Assembly: GCA_948567375.1 (NCBI GenBank)
Contig: OX419756.1
Coordinates: 57,018,552-57,082,551, forward strand
Length of the DNA stretch: 64,000 nt
Source of the DNA: Lunularia cruciata
Lineage: Eukaryota > Streptophyta > Marchantiopsida > Lunulariales > Lunulariaceae
Direction: 5' to 3'
In this document: in pieces, positions 35,300 through 45,649 of the stretch
How positions within the stretch are numbered: the stretch's first letter is position 1
How the letters are laid out: the number at the start of each line of letters is the position of its first letter
Translations under genes and position numbers: made by a program
Notes under the pieces: model-generated
Told to the model about the DNA's origin: nothing
The model's input: only the letters and a program-made list of their open reading frames with translations
The model's database searches: none

Positions 35300-36260
35300 T
35301 AGGTAGTTTGGTAGAGTAGTATTCATGGCAATAATGCTTGACCTTATCATTATTATGCAATAACAAATTGAGCACTTTACTCAATTGTTGGAAGAGAGAG
35401 ATCATCAATGACAAGAGCACATAGAGAAAGTAGCATTTTGAGCAGGAGAAGAGCAAATTCAGTCCAAAGCCAAAGGTATTTGAAGCCAAGAATCTATTGG
35501 ATGCAATAGAGAATTTTATATTTAATTGTGAATATCATTTCAAAGTTACAAATCCTCAAGATGAATGGAGATAGATTCTTTTAGCTTCAAGTCAATTAGA
35601 TGGAGTGGTAAAACTATGATGGTGATTTTGGGTGGAGCAAGCTCAATTTCAGTTTTTTGTCCCAATCTTGATATGGAAAGAATTCAAGAGAGCAATAATT
35701 GGGAGATTTCAAGTAATGATATTGCATAAACCAATGAGATAGATTTGTAAAATTGAAGTAGATTGGTTCTATGAGGAGTTATATCTTTCAACTCCAAAAC
35801 AATAATGCAAATTGTAGAAATACTAAAAGGTGATGCTTTAGATTGACTTGAAATAACACACCAAATTGGAAGTAACCTTTGGGAGCCCAAACACTTGGAA
35901 GAAGCTATGCAATTGGCTAAGCACTTTGATTCCTTGGTTGCCTTACCTTGGTCTTGACCATGACCTTCACAAAATTGCAAACACAACATACATGAGTGGA
36001 AGAGTAAGTACCACTGGAAATAGATACCACCTAATATAGACCACTTAGCATAGCTAACCAAGAGCAATTGTGAAAAAATAATGGTTTCTTCTATTGTTCC
36101 TAGATTGGATATAACATTGCTAAATGTCCATTCCAAATTGGACAACCCTAACCAATTGCCCAAATGGAGTTTGTAGAGTGCAATGATCAAAGAAAAATAA
36201 ATTCTAATAAGAGATATCAAGCCATTTAACTTGATTAGTTCCAATGGGATTGAAGGTTTG
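35300..36260 (+). pseudogene. gag: gag relic (A2)
   Basis: Follows A1 gag in order: IEHFTQLLEE-like start near 35360, KPKVFEAKNLLDAIENFIFN near 35470, LASSQLDGVVKL near 35585, PILIWKEF near 35660 and a knuckle region near 36100. At least eight in-frame stops. Confidence 0.75.
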
Positions 36261-36640
36261 ACCTATGCAAGTTTGCTTTACTTGCAAGGTATGATATCTA
36301 ATCATGGTTATAGAATTTAGTTAATTTTGAGAGTTTTGAGAATTTCATGTCCATGTAATTAGAGAAGGACTTATGTATTCATATAAAGGAAATATTATAC
36401 AAAAAATTAATGATGGTGGATGGTAGCAAGGGCATTGCATTCCAAACCTCACAAGACGTTGCATTCAAGATTAGAAAGGAGTATTTCAAGTAAGTGAGAT
36501 TTGTAGTCAATCCCTTACACTAAGACATCATTCTAGGTCTTCCTTAGCTTGAACATCATAAGATTCAATTTGATTGGCCCAATAACAAATTCAAGTACAA
36601 CACCAAGGTAAGAATTACCAATTAGGTTTGTAATTACTTC
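36261..36640 (+). pseudogene. Aspartic protease region relic (A2)
   Basis: After gag, the piece DIILGLP (stop in place of Trp) LEHHKIQFDWPNNKF at about 36520-36595 is the conserved region at the end of Ty3 proteases (DIILGLPWL). The active-site D-S/T-G is not legible. Confidence 0.65.
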
Positions 36641-37739
36641 TATTGATTACTTCAATGCCAATTTTCATGAGTCTCATCAAGGTATTACTTATGGATGACC
36701 ACCAAAACCCCAATGACCAAATATACAAGGTACTCAAAAATTCTCATTGTAAAGATTCATCAACATACTCACTATAAATACACAAAAATTTTACATGGAA
36801 TTAAGGAAAAGTGACAAAGAACTTCAATTTTTTCACTTTATTCATCTCTTCTTTTGATTGAACATATAGTGCTCTAAATATAGAGCCTAAATAGTTGAAT
36901 ATACTCAAAATTAGTTACTCTCTTAAACTAACTTAATTACTTAATATATTGATGGGTATAAAGATGACCATTCTTAATTGCAACTAAGAATTTCAACTAC
37001 TCTTGGTCTACAATTTTACACTTCAAAGATTTTGGGTTCTAAGTCTTCCACTTTGACATCAAATCTGTCTTTGACTTTTAGTAATGTCATACAAAGATTC
37101 TCTCTGATATTTAATAACTTCTTCTCTATTTGTACTCTAACATCTAATGCTACTCTCACTAATGTTCATTCTTGCAAAAAGCAAAGAATGCACTATTTTA
37201 TGATCTTCAATTTGTGCACATTGCTTGCAATGGTTGTTGCCTTGATGAACTCCTTAACAAGTAATATCATTTGATCACACACAAAATTCTTATCATATTC
37301 TCCTTCTTCTTAGACACTAAGTCTTCAACCTTTACTTTAGCTAGCCTAACACTTCTCCTTGGACCCCTTTGTGCTTCATCTCCAACTTCAAAGCGTTCAA
37401 CTTTTGCTTGACATCCGCTAAAATATCAAACTCCCAAATTTTTCCATATGATAACTCCAATTTAGCTTTCAACTTGAATTTATTTTCTTTGCATTTGCCT
37501 TACTCCTTCTAGTATTCTTCTAACTTGATACTCATCTTTCTTCTATACACCACAAATCCAACCTCCAAGTGACAACAATGCAAAGTCAATTGTTTACATT
37601 GTTCTCCCAACTACATCAACATCCCTTGCAGATTGGAAATTTTCATTTTTGTGGTCAAATTGATGAGCACCAAAGCCATCCAAAGAATCTCCAATGTCAT
37701 GAACTTTGCAGCACCAAAGCTAGTTTTCTTGGATGTTGG
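36641..37739. other. AT-rich DNA, no gene recognised
   Basis: Stops in all frames and no domain seen. A 98-codon frame at 36978-37274 is Ser/Thr/Leu-rich and unconvincing. Confidence 0.5.
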
Positions 37740-37975
37740 AATGTTAATCTTGGTAGTCAATCCACACCCACTCTAACTAAGAGACTCTAGGTGATGCTTG
37801 CAAGCCTCTATCCACCATAGCTAAGAGCTCAAAAGCCCAAAATCAAACAAGAAAGCTCTCTAGAGCTATACTTCTAAAGTGTGCTCCATTGTGCATTGTA
37901 GAGTTCATGCATGACTTTTGTATGAGTTGTGCTTCTTTAGTGTATGATTTTGACAACAATGTATATATGCACAAA
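37740..37975. repeat. B-family LTR fragments in opposite orientations
   Basis: 37740-37885 matches the middle of the B LTR in minus orientation (compare 53185-53305); 37893-37975 matches the R1 module in plus orientation. The two meet head to head around 37890, so the LTR was broken and rearranged. Confidence 0.65.
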
Positions 37976-39614
37976 ACTAATTTTTCATCTACATTCTTCA
38001 TCCTTGCATTTTTGTATGTACAAACTTTTATTTCTCTTCCTTCTCTTTAGTCAAAGCATCAATTTTCTCCTACATTTATACTCACACTTACCTAGTTCTC
38101 TACAACTTACAAAGATGGAAAAACTCTTTTTAGAAGAACTTTGTAGCGTGAGTCAACCTATCTTTCACTCAAGATAAACCTCTAATGGCTATTTAAATAC
38201 CATATCATGGATTAAGAAGGCAAAGAAACAAACTCCATCACACTCATCTAAGGCTAAACTCCAAGGCACCCCCAAAATTCAAACCATTGTTCACTAGGAA
38301 ATCTAATGAGAAAAAGAGAGATTTGCAAATGAAAGGATGATGATTCCTTCCTCATCCTTGGCTTATATGCTTGTGACATAATAACACACAAAAGTTTTAA
38401 ACTACTCAAATAATTCAGTTTATTAGGCAAAAAGTCATCTAAAGCCAAAATTCTAAATGAATATCAAAGCTCATGGGAATAATTTCATAAGCATGCGATC
38501 CTATCTTGACCAAAAGATTAAGTCAAGGATTCCTTCATATGGGTTATCCTTGGAATATAGGAAAATCTGCATCAAAACGCTTGTGGATCCAAGACTTTTC
38601 AACTCTTTCTTCAAAGCCAAACATCTAAAAATAATATAAAGTCAATACACAAGAAGATAAAATTGCGATGTCATCCTTTCAAATTTCTTTGAAATAGGGC
38701 CACTTCTATCTTGGCTATGACTAACTCTAGCTAATCATCTCTAATTTAGAAGATTGGTTAAACTCCATATAAAAAATGTCTTTCAATTACTTGCAATACC
38801 AAACTAAATATCCCAATAGAACATTTATGTACCAATGGATGTTATAACATTTGCCTTTGTCTTATGTAGTTGATAGTGGATACATTGCACCACCTTGGCA
38901 TAATCTCTCACTTTTGGATATTTCTCATGGTATTTTGGGTAGATCTTGTCCCTCTCTATCTTGGAAGAAGGGTCTCTTGCACAAATCTTGTTCCTCTCAA
39001 TGTCACATTCATCTTCAATTCTTTTGTACAATATTTGGACACACTCTTCAGTATTTTTATTGACAAAAAAGTTCCACTCACTTGACTTGCACCACTTTGA
39101 CCTTGCTTTCTTGCAAAGACATTGGTAAAAAAGTCCAAAGTATCTTTGGTCATCCCACTCTCAAAAGTTCTCTTTAGGAATCTCTCTTTCTTCCTTGATT
39201 TTGTCTTCTCTTCTTTTAGATCAATATCATCTTCTTCTTTTGAATCTTTTGCAAGTTCTTTTACTACTTCTCCCTTCCACAATATTGATAGGATTGTTTA
39301 TGGTCCTATTGTTCTTCCTTGCTCAAGCTAGCAATTCTCTTGGCAAAGATTCTATCATGTGCTTTCTCTTTACCTCTTTCTTTGCTAGTGTAATAGATTC
39401 TCCTATATTTAGGAACTTTTCATCTGTGCTTGCATTTCCTTGATGATACTTGGGCCATCAAAATCTAAAGTGAAGTAGGAGTTCAACAAAAAGAGTCTTC
39501 AAAATTCTTCCTTTTCCTTCTTGGTCAACAATCCATCCCAAAGTAGAAGGTGCACCACAAAAGGAATAAAATAATATGGTCTATTCCCTTGAGTGTACTA
39601 AAAAATTGTTGCAT
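37976..39614. other. Unclassified relic with charged minus-strand frames
   Basis: Two minus-strand frames, 38956-39282 (108 codons: Lys/Glu-rich coil with KEEKTKSRKKERFLKRTFES) and 38825-39031, are the only open stretches. They could be remnants of a transposon gag-like protein, but I recognise no family. The rest is AT-rich without signal. Confidence 0.3.
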
Positions 39615-39828
39615 TGTTGTGCGTATTTACATTGCTACACAACATACATCGCTATCAACATCATACACTATAGAAGCACAACTCACACATAAGTCATACA
39701 TAGATTCTAAAGTGCCACAATGCTGTCGTGCGTATTTAAATCGCTACACAACATACATCGCTGTCAACATCATACACTATAGAAGCACAACTCACACATA
39801 AGTCATACATAGACTCTAAAGTGCCACA
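39615..39828 (-). repeat. Two R1 modules in tandem at the 3' end of B5
   Basis: Two ~105-bp units (39828-39724 and 39719-39615), each starting TGTGGCACTTTAGA and ending CGCAC(G/A)ACA on the minus strand, separated by four bases. The remaining ~440 bp of LTR seen in B1 and B4 is absent between or after them. Confidence 0.8.
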
Positions 39829-39843
39829 ATTGCCCCCCTAGCT
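39829..39843 (-). other. Polypurine tract (B5)
   Basis: AGCTAGGGGGGCAAT on the minus strand, abutting the LTR start TGTGG. Identical in B4 (53658-53644). Confidence 0.8.
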
Positions 39844-39997
39844 GGCGGTTAGGTCCCTCTAACTCCAGATAGCCATCTACTCTAAGTATATGGTATACCC
39901 TCTAATGGGCAAAGATCAGGAGGTTGGGTGCTATGGAGCCCCATCGTTAGTCGCCTGTCTGCAATCTATACCATATAAAGAATGAACTAGCTATAGG

Positions 39998-40138
39998 TCA
40001 AGTACATCTAGGACATAACCACTGTCCCTGAGGAACCACAGTGAGGGGAGGAGTCAAACATGCCATATGCTATCCTCTCGAACAGCTATCACACACTAAC
40101 ATAGTAGCAGCTCCACCAGAAGAGCCACATAACATACA
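39998..40138 (-). pseudogene. C-terminal PHD finger of pol (B5)
   Basis: Zinc finger of the type that reads histone H3 tails. The frame gives CMLC, nine residues, VCDSC, SRG, a TAG where B4 has Trp, HMAC, and finally WLCPRCT before the TGA at 39998-40000. The Cys4-His-Cys3 spacing (C-x2-C, C-x2-C, H-x2-C, W-x-C-x2-C) and the Trp before the final C-x2-C are classic PHD features. It lies directly behind the integrase C-terminal block, the place where chromoviruses carry a chromodomain, so a role in targeting integration is a reasonable inference. B4 retains the complementary Trp codon, B1 has the first half and B3 a remnant. Confidence 0.85.
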
Positions 40139-41420
40139 CCTCAAGCCTACACGTACAAGTGCCAAGCTTGGGTCCATAGTACCATCAATGTTTGGAAGGT
40201 GGCATGGCGCACAATTGCACACATGATCCAAACAACACCATCATGTCCTTCTAACACAAGGAATTCAGATGGCAAAACCTCACGCACTCTCAAGATAGTG
40301 CGGCCTATAGAAATATCAAGTGTTGTTGGTGCTATCTGCTGTAGATATACATAGTCGCCTGGATGAAATTGACGGATCGAGGGTCTATAACCTCCTCCAT
40401 GAATGGTAGCATAGCATAAAGTATCTCTATGCTGAGCAATCGCCAAGTTCTCAAAGGCTATTGGCATCACTCTCCAAAAGATCTCTGCCTGCTGAGAACA
40501 TGCGCTCATCCATACATTGGGGTCATCCAAGTCCAAAACTACAGTAGCATCTCGACAAATGGCTATAGGTAAATCTGGATCTCGTCCATAGAGTAGAAAG
40601 TATGGAGAGAAGGATGCTAAGGAGGCTTGCTGGCTGAACCGATAGCCCATGGCCAACCAAGGTAATTGGAGATCCTAATCACCCAAGTGATCTCTCTACA
40701 AACCATACTTTCGCAATCCTCTCTTCACCGTCTGGACCACTCTCTCTGCTAAGCCATCTATCTCAGGGTGATCTTGGGATGTAGTACGATGATCAATCAA
40801 AGCCTTGTCACACAAGACCTGAAACTCCCCCAAGAACTCTGTACCCTGATCAGTCAAAACCTCAGCTGGTGCACCAAAATGACTAAGAACTCAATCCAGG
40901 AACGAGTAAGCTGTCCCTTCACTAGACTTTTCAGGAAGTGCCACCAACTCAATCCACTTGGAGAAGTGCTCCACCATCACCAAAACATACCGATGATGTC
41001 TCACAGTCAGCGGTAAAGGTCCGGCAAAGTCCAAACTCCAACGGTAACCCAATCCCATGATAGGTAATGGAAGTAACTGTGGCGTAGGAGCATTGAATGA
41101 TGCTCTAACTCGGTCACAAACCATACATCTGGCAACAAACTGCTATACCTCGGTCTGCATACCGTGCCACCAATAATGACTCTGGAGTAAGCTATATGTA
41201 CGCTTTACTCCAAAATGTCCTAGCTCCTCATGAGCATGACGGACCAACTGTGGTCTCTGTGTTGGAAGTGGTACTACTTGCACTCTACCATCCTCCCATA
41301 CACGCAAAAGGTGTCACCCTCCAATCTGAACCGTCTGGCTTGCTGAAGAACACGGTCTCTCTCCTTGGCCCCAATTGTGCCACCCACAACACCAGTGCAA
41401 AGATAGTCCATCACTAAGAC
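40139..41420 (-). pseudogene. Integrase (B5)
   Basis: Inserts the cDNA into host DNA. The zinc-binding N-terminus has HAHEELGHFG (about 41240) and CMVCD (about 41118). The catalytic core keeps all three acidic residues: WSLDFAGPLP (about 41035), VLTDQGTEF (about 40855) and GLAERVVQTVK (about 40750). VMVEHFSKWIELVALPEKSS lies between the first two. After a degraded stretch a 169-codon frame (40656-40147) contains SPYFLLYGRDPDLPIA, LDDPNVW and FHPGDYVYLQQ, the usual integrase C-terminal (GPY/F-like) region, then LVLEGHDGVVW leading to the PHD finger. Stops include TAGs after the H2C2 region and a TGA replacing the Trp of FLDWVLSHF. Confidence 0.88.
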
Positions 41421-41599
41421 ATCATCATGAATGTCTTGTTGAACTATACCAATATCTTCACTCTCTAGATCTATGACCTCAATAACTCCTCCTGTATGCG
41501 CTAAGAGAGATACCACCAAAGCCTCTACAAATATACACAAAAAGGCCGATGCATGCCAACTTGGCACCATCTCCTCATCTGTCTTACCATGCCGTGCTT

Positions 41600-42170
41600 T
41601 GGTCTGATCCTGCTGGCTGGGACATGGGTTTCTACTCAACCCATCTGCATCATGGTTCACCACTCCAGGTCTATGAACAACCGTGAAATCATACTCCTAT
41701 AAAATTAGAGCCCATCATGCAAGCTTCCCTGAAAGCTTGTCGGACTCCATCAACCACTTCAATGGCTGATGATCAGTGATGAGAGTGAAGGGGTTACCAA
41801 ATAGGTAACATCGAAAATGTGCTACTGCCCAAACTGCTGCCAAGCACTCTCCCTCATATGAACTATACTTTGCCTCCGCTGAATTGTTGGAGCGACTAGC
41901 ATAGGCCATCACAAACTCCTTCTCCTCATCAGCATGTTGGGTGAGCACCGCTCCAAGCCCCAACATACTCCAATCAGTGTGAACCTGAAATGGTCGTCCC
42001 CTGATCGGTCTCCTCAAAATAGGAGCAGATGTCAACCTCTCCTTGAGCTCTACAAAAGCTCTCTCTTGCTCATCTCCCCAATACCACTCCTGTGTAAGCT
42101 TGGTCAGTTTCATCAAGGCCTTGGCAATGGCACTAAATCCTCTAACATAGCGGCGATAGAAGTTTTCCAA
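41600..42170 (-). pseudogene. RNase H (B5)
   Basis: Open for 151 codons from 42170, beginning just after a TGA that interrupts SRV-AFLGLENFYRR. Key blocks: PFQVHTDWSMLGLGAVLTQ (first Asp), SYEGECLAAVWAVAHFRCYL (Glu) and FTLITDHQPLKWLM (Asp). The frame then has a TGA after SGKLA and a TAG before EYDF and continues with VNHDADGLSRNP, the tether end. This copy is nearly intact. Confidence 0.88.
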
Positions 42171-42800
42171 CCCAAGGAATGCTCACACTCTGCTCACATC
42201 CGTAGGCCGAGGAATACGTGCAATAGCCTCCACCTTGGTCTGTTGAACACCAAGTCCTCCGGGGTAGATAGTGTGACCCAAATACTCAACCTGCTCGTGG
42301 AAGAACCTACACTTCCCAGGATGTAGTTTGAGGCTATGAGATCTCAACCTCTCAAACACCACCAACAACTGTCTCTCATGCTCCTCCACAGTAGTGCTAT
42401 AAACCAAAATGTCATCAATATAGCACCGAGCAAAATCCAATCCAGCTAGGATCCTATCCATGACCCTCTGGAACTCAGCAGGAGCGTTCTTTAACCCAAA
42501 TAGTAAGAACCTCCACTGATATAACACATCCTTACCGTGAGGATCAATAGCCCAAAATGTTGTCTTGGACTTATCCTCCTCTCTAATTGGCAACTGATGA
42601 TATCCCGCTCAAAGATCCAAAGTACTAAAGACCTTTGCATGTCCAATTGCATCAAAAATCTCCTCCGGTGTAGGCATGGCATATCAATCAACCCTGGTCT
42701 GTCGGTTGATAGGACGGTAATCTTCACACATCTGCCTATCTCTATAGTTGCCATGCATATCTTTCTTGGTTGGCATCACTGTCGCTGATGCATACTCTCT
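42171..42800 (-). pseudogene. Reverse transcriptase (B5)
   Basis: Blocks in order: MPTKKDMHGNYRDRQMCEDY, PTPEEIFDAIGHAKVFSTLD, a TGA in place of the residue before AGYHQLPI, then a 136-codon frame with QWRFLLFGLKNAPAEFQRVM, the intact active site YIDDILVYS (about 42400-42425) and FFHEQVEYLGHTIYP. Substitutes the standard Ty3 palm domain; only a few stops separate it from an open frame. Confidence 0.9.
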
Positions 42801-43429
42801 ATGTGAATCTCCACCAAACTAGCCTCAAAAAGGTCACTACTCCGGCTCTGAATCAATGTCCTCTCCATCTCACTATATCGATAAGGACATCAGAAAACTG
42901 GTGTGTCGCTAGTCAGCTCAATCCGTATACCAAGTCCCTTCAGAGCACCCAAATCCTTCATACTGAAGGCAAAACAACTCGTGTGACTCTTCAAGAACCT
43001 CCAAACCCTCCGTCTTTCCTCTCCAATAAGCTTGGGTCCAAGATCTGGCTCCCAAGTATCCTCTGTATCTGTAGTAGGAGTGGAAGACGTACGGACTGAC
43101 TACTACACTGGGCCCTTGGGAGCAATAGTGTCATGCTCCCGACCACTAGAGGTCCCAACCTCTGTGCGAAAAATACCCTCCACTCTGGCTGCAAGCTCCA
43201 CACATCCTCTGGTTGCATCCCATGTGGACCAAGGGTGTAATCCAAGTAGCCCACGCTCACCTGGATGGACTCCAAGTAGACCACTCTCCCTAGTAGCTAT
43301 TGGATGTGTCCCAAGAATACCATGTCCACTCGGTCCATCGCCCCCAGCATGTGCCTGAATCGTCTCGATAGGCACAAGGCTCACAAGTGTCCGAGTGGTG
43401 ATGCCTATCAAGCACATCCTACGCTGCTT
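42801..43429 (-). pseudogene. Linker between methyltransferase and reverse transcriptase (B5)
   Basis: No enzyme motif. It includes three short repeats of the form G-x-L-G-x-H-P (GILGTHP, GLLGVHP, GLLGLHP) at about 43340-43220, then RVEGIFRTEVGTSSG and a glycine-rich KDGGFGG segment near 43000. It may be a flexible spacer or protease-processing region. Confidence 0.6.
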
Positions 43430-44450
43430 TGCCAAGCCAAGGCTCACAATCTAGGTCAAACAGTTCAGGTCCATAGCCTAACCTAACACCTGACGCCTGG
43501 ATGCCTCTGACACTGTTGGAACAGCGGTAATACCAGTGCAAAAACCCATCGCCTGCTCTCTCTCATCAGCGTTGGGCTCCACCAACTGCTGTAACTGTGA
43601 GTCCCAAACAAGTCCAGGTCCTCCCTCTCAAAAAGCATGAGAGCTTGGGAAACTCATGAGTGTGGGAAATGCAGCTCTAGGCTGTCCAACTAGGTTCACC
43701 ATTGTGATAGGTGACCTATCAGCCACTACCACTATTTGAGAGTGACGCCCAACATCCAAGATATCATCAACAAGGATGTGGTCAAGTCGCCGAATCCCAT
43801 CATAAGCGCGTTGTAGAACCTCTCTGGGTAAGAGGTTTGTCCACCAAAGACAAAGACGATGAGCCCGTGATCCCATTCTGGCTGCATCTAACAATACAGA
43901 AGGTCCCATCCAAGAATGGACCTGATGTGTACTCGCCATCACTTTGGTGCAAGAATCACCCAACAAAGGAACATTCTCCAGAAGGTAAGCTGGAGAAATA
44001 GACTTATGAACCTGGAGATGTCGTAGTATCCGTAACATCTCCTAAAACACACCAAAATGAGGATCCTGAAGACCCAAACCGCGGCCCGCACGTGTATGTC
44101 CCTGACGTGGCCATCCAAAAATCACCAAGTGAATAGGCCCATGTCTCTCTAGGTCATGCGCTCCCAGTAAGGAAATGTATCCTGGTAGGGCCTTCTAGTA
44201 ACCTCTGACTACTGACATCGGTAATAACTCCGGATACCAATAGGCCAAGTGTGCTACATGATGTAGAGAGAATCACCTAGCAGTCTCATCTCTCTCTACA
44301 TACAAGTACCTCTATACTCGGATACCCGCCTGTAACACCGCAGCTAGTCCGGTGTTGATCCCACCAAACAACTCCAATAGGCATGTCCCCTCTACTAGAT
44401 ACTGCCAAGCAATGAGTGTGGTATCCAGAGGTGTCAAAGCAATCGCCTAT
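43430..44450 (-). pseudogene. Captured C5-cytosine DNA methyltransferase (B5)
   Basis: About 335 codons between protease and reverse transcriptase. Motif I: LELFGGINTGLAAVL (about 44380-44340, S-adenosylmethionine site). Motif II: YLYVERDETAR. Motif IV: IFGWPRQGHTRAGRG (about 44120-44085), where the catalytic Cys of PCQ is Arg here; B1 has WPCQG. Motif VI: LLENVP (about 43990-43972), with the catalytic Glu. Motif VIII: GSRAHRLCLWWTNL (43876-43835). Motif IX: NADEREQAMGF (about 43577-43546). Motif X: RRQVLG-stop-AMDLN (about 43500-43470), the stop being CAA (Gln) in B1. The A-H-R-x-R-x-x-W-x-N-L form of motif VIII and the motif I style recall the DNMT3 branch. Inactive because of the Cys loss and six or more stops, mostly TAG. 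Confidence 0.88.
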
Positions 44451-45607
44451 GGAGGCTCATCCTCACACTCATCTCCTGATGGTACGAAGGCTCCACTCCA
44501 AGCCTGCTGCACCAACTGACCTGCATGCTGCTACAATGCCTCCTCTAAACTCCACAATGGAACATCCAAGGTGGATGGAACAATCCCACTCGTACTCCAA
44601 AGCCGAGTGATCTCTTTTGGTACTGGAGTATCCTTTGCATGGGCATTCCCCTCCAACAAGTCACAAGGCCAAGTAACTGCACCACTAAAAGCTAAAACTG
44701 ATGCTGCCATGGTCCCGGATTGTAGTGAGCCAAGACTGCCACTACTAAAGCGTACTAGTAGGCGACATACCCGTCCCTCACTAGACTGCCAACCAGGTCT
44801 ATAAGAGGCTATCTCCTCCCAATAGTCAATGCTGAAACCCATGGGGTATAACATTGCTCCCCCAACTAACACATCATATGACTCAGCTATCATTGCAATA
44901 GCCTGAGCTCTCACCACCAAGCTATCAGTCGGATGACCAGGCTGAACCTACACAACAAGCTCTCCACGTGTGATGTACTATGTCAAACCACCACCAAGAG
45001 ATGTCTAGATCTGAAATGGACACCTCTCCACATCGGTCTTCCGTAACTCCAGACCGACAACTGCAGCCTTCCCCAACATAAAGGGCTGTGCACTAGAGTC
45101 TAACAAGACTCTCTGTGGTGTATAGACCTTCCCTGAAGGTCCCACCAAACAAAAAATTTCCCTCTGGTTATCCAATAGAACAACACCAGGTGTAAACCGC
45201 GCTCTCTCAAAGGCCGGTCTAGCGGGCAACTCCTCTAGTCTAGCCACTACTGCCTGCCATAAACCACTGGTCGCTGAACGGATCCCATGCTCCTCAACCA
45301 AGTTAGCTCCACTACCAACCACCTCTGCTCTAGTAGTAGGAACTGCACCATCCCTACTCTCACACAATGTGGCAGCCAACCGGAATACTGGGGTTGGGTC
45401 AACTCCCAATGTAAACATGTCACTGGCTGAAAACAAAGGATGTCGCATAATCAGCTGAGCCACCCCCAACATCATGCTAGACTCAGTCTGTGTAATAGTA
45501 GGTGGCTGACTAGCAGGTAGTCCATCATGTACTCCATCACCACCTACCACACCTACACTAGGACGTCTAGGAACCATGGATGTCGTCTGCAATGCCTCAG
45601 ATAGCAT
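44451..45607 (-). pseudogene. Retroviral-type aspartic protease region (B5)
   Basis: A 200-codon frame (45607-45005) ends with RVLLDSSAQPFMLGKAAVVG, the active-site block: LLDSGA is expected and the Gly codon has become Ser. B4 reads LLDFGA at the same place, so the ancestor probably had DSGA. After three TAGs, YDVLVGGAMLYPMGFSIDYW (44920-44790) resembles the second conserved block of Ty3 proteases (D-V/I-L-x-G). GWQSSEGR and a variable stretch follow up to the methyltransferase. The enzyme would cut the polyprotein into its parts. Confidence 0.75.
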
Positions 45608-45649
45608 GAAAGACTAGGGAAGTCTGACCTATCTCCCAACCTCTCCTCT

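Larger units (their letters stand above)
34716..36640 (+). mobile_element. Ty3/gypsy element A2, 5' part
   Basis: Plus-strand second copy of the A family: LTR, degraded primer site (TTGGTATTACAAC at about 35070), gag and the start of protease. It is more AT-rich and has many more stops than A1, consistent with an older insertion. It is lost after about 36640. Confidence 0.8.

Noticed and set aside
41934-42326. 130-codon plus-strand frame within B5
   Set aside because: It is antisense to the reverse transcriptase and RNase H, which have intact catalytic motifs on the minus strand.
43430-44450. Host methyltransferase gene broken by transposons
   Set aside because: The frame is continuous with protease on one side and reverse transcriptase on the other, and the same arrangement occurs in B1 and B4, so it belongs to the element.
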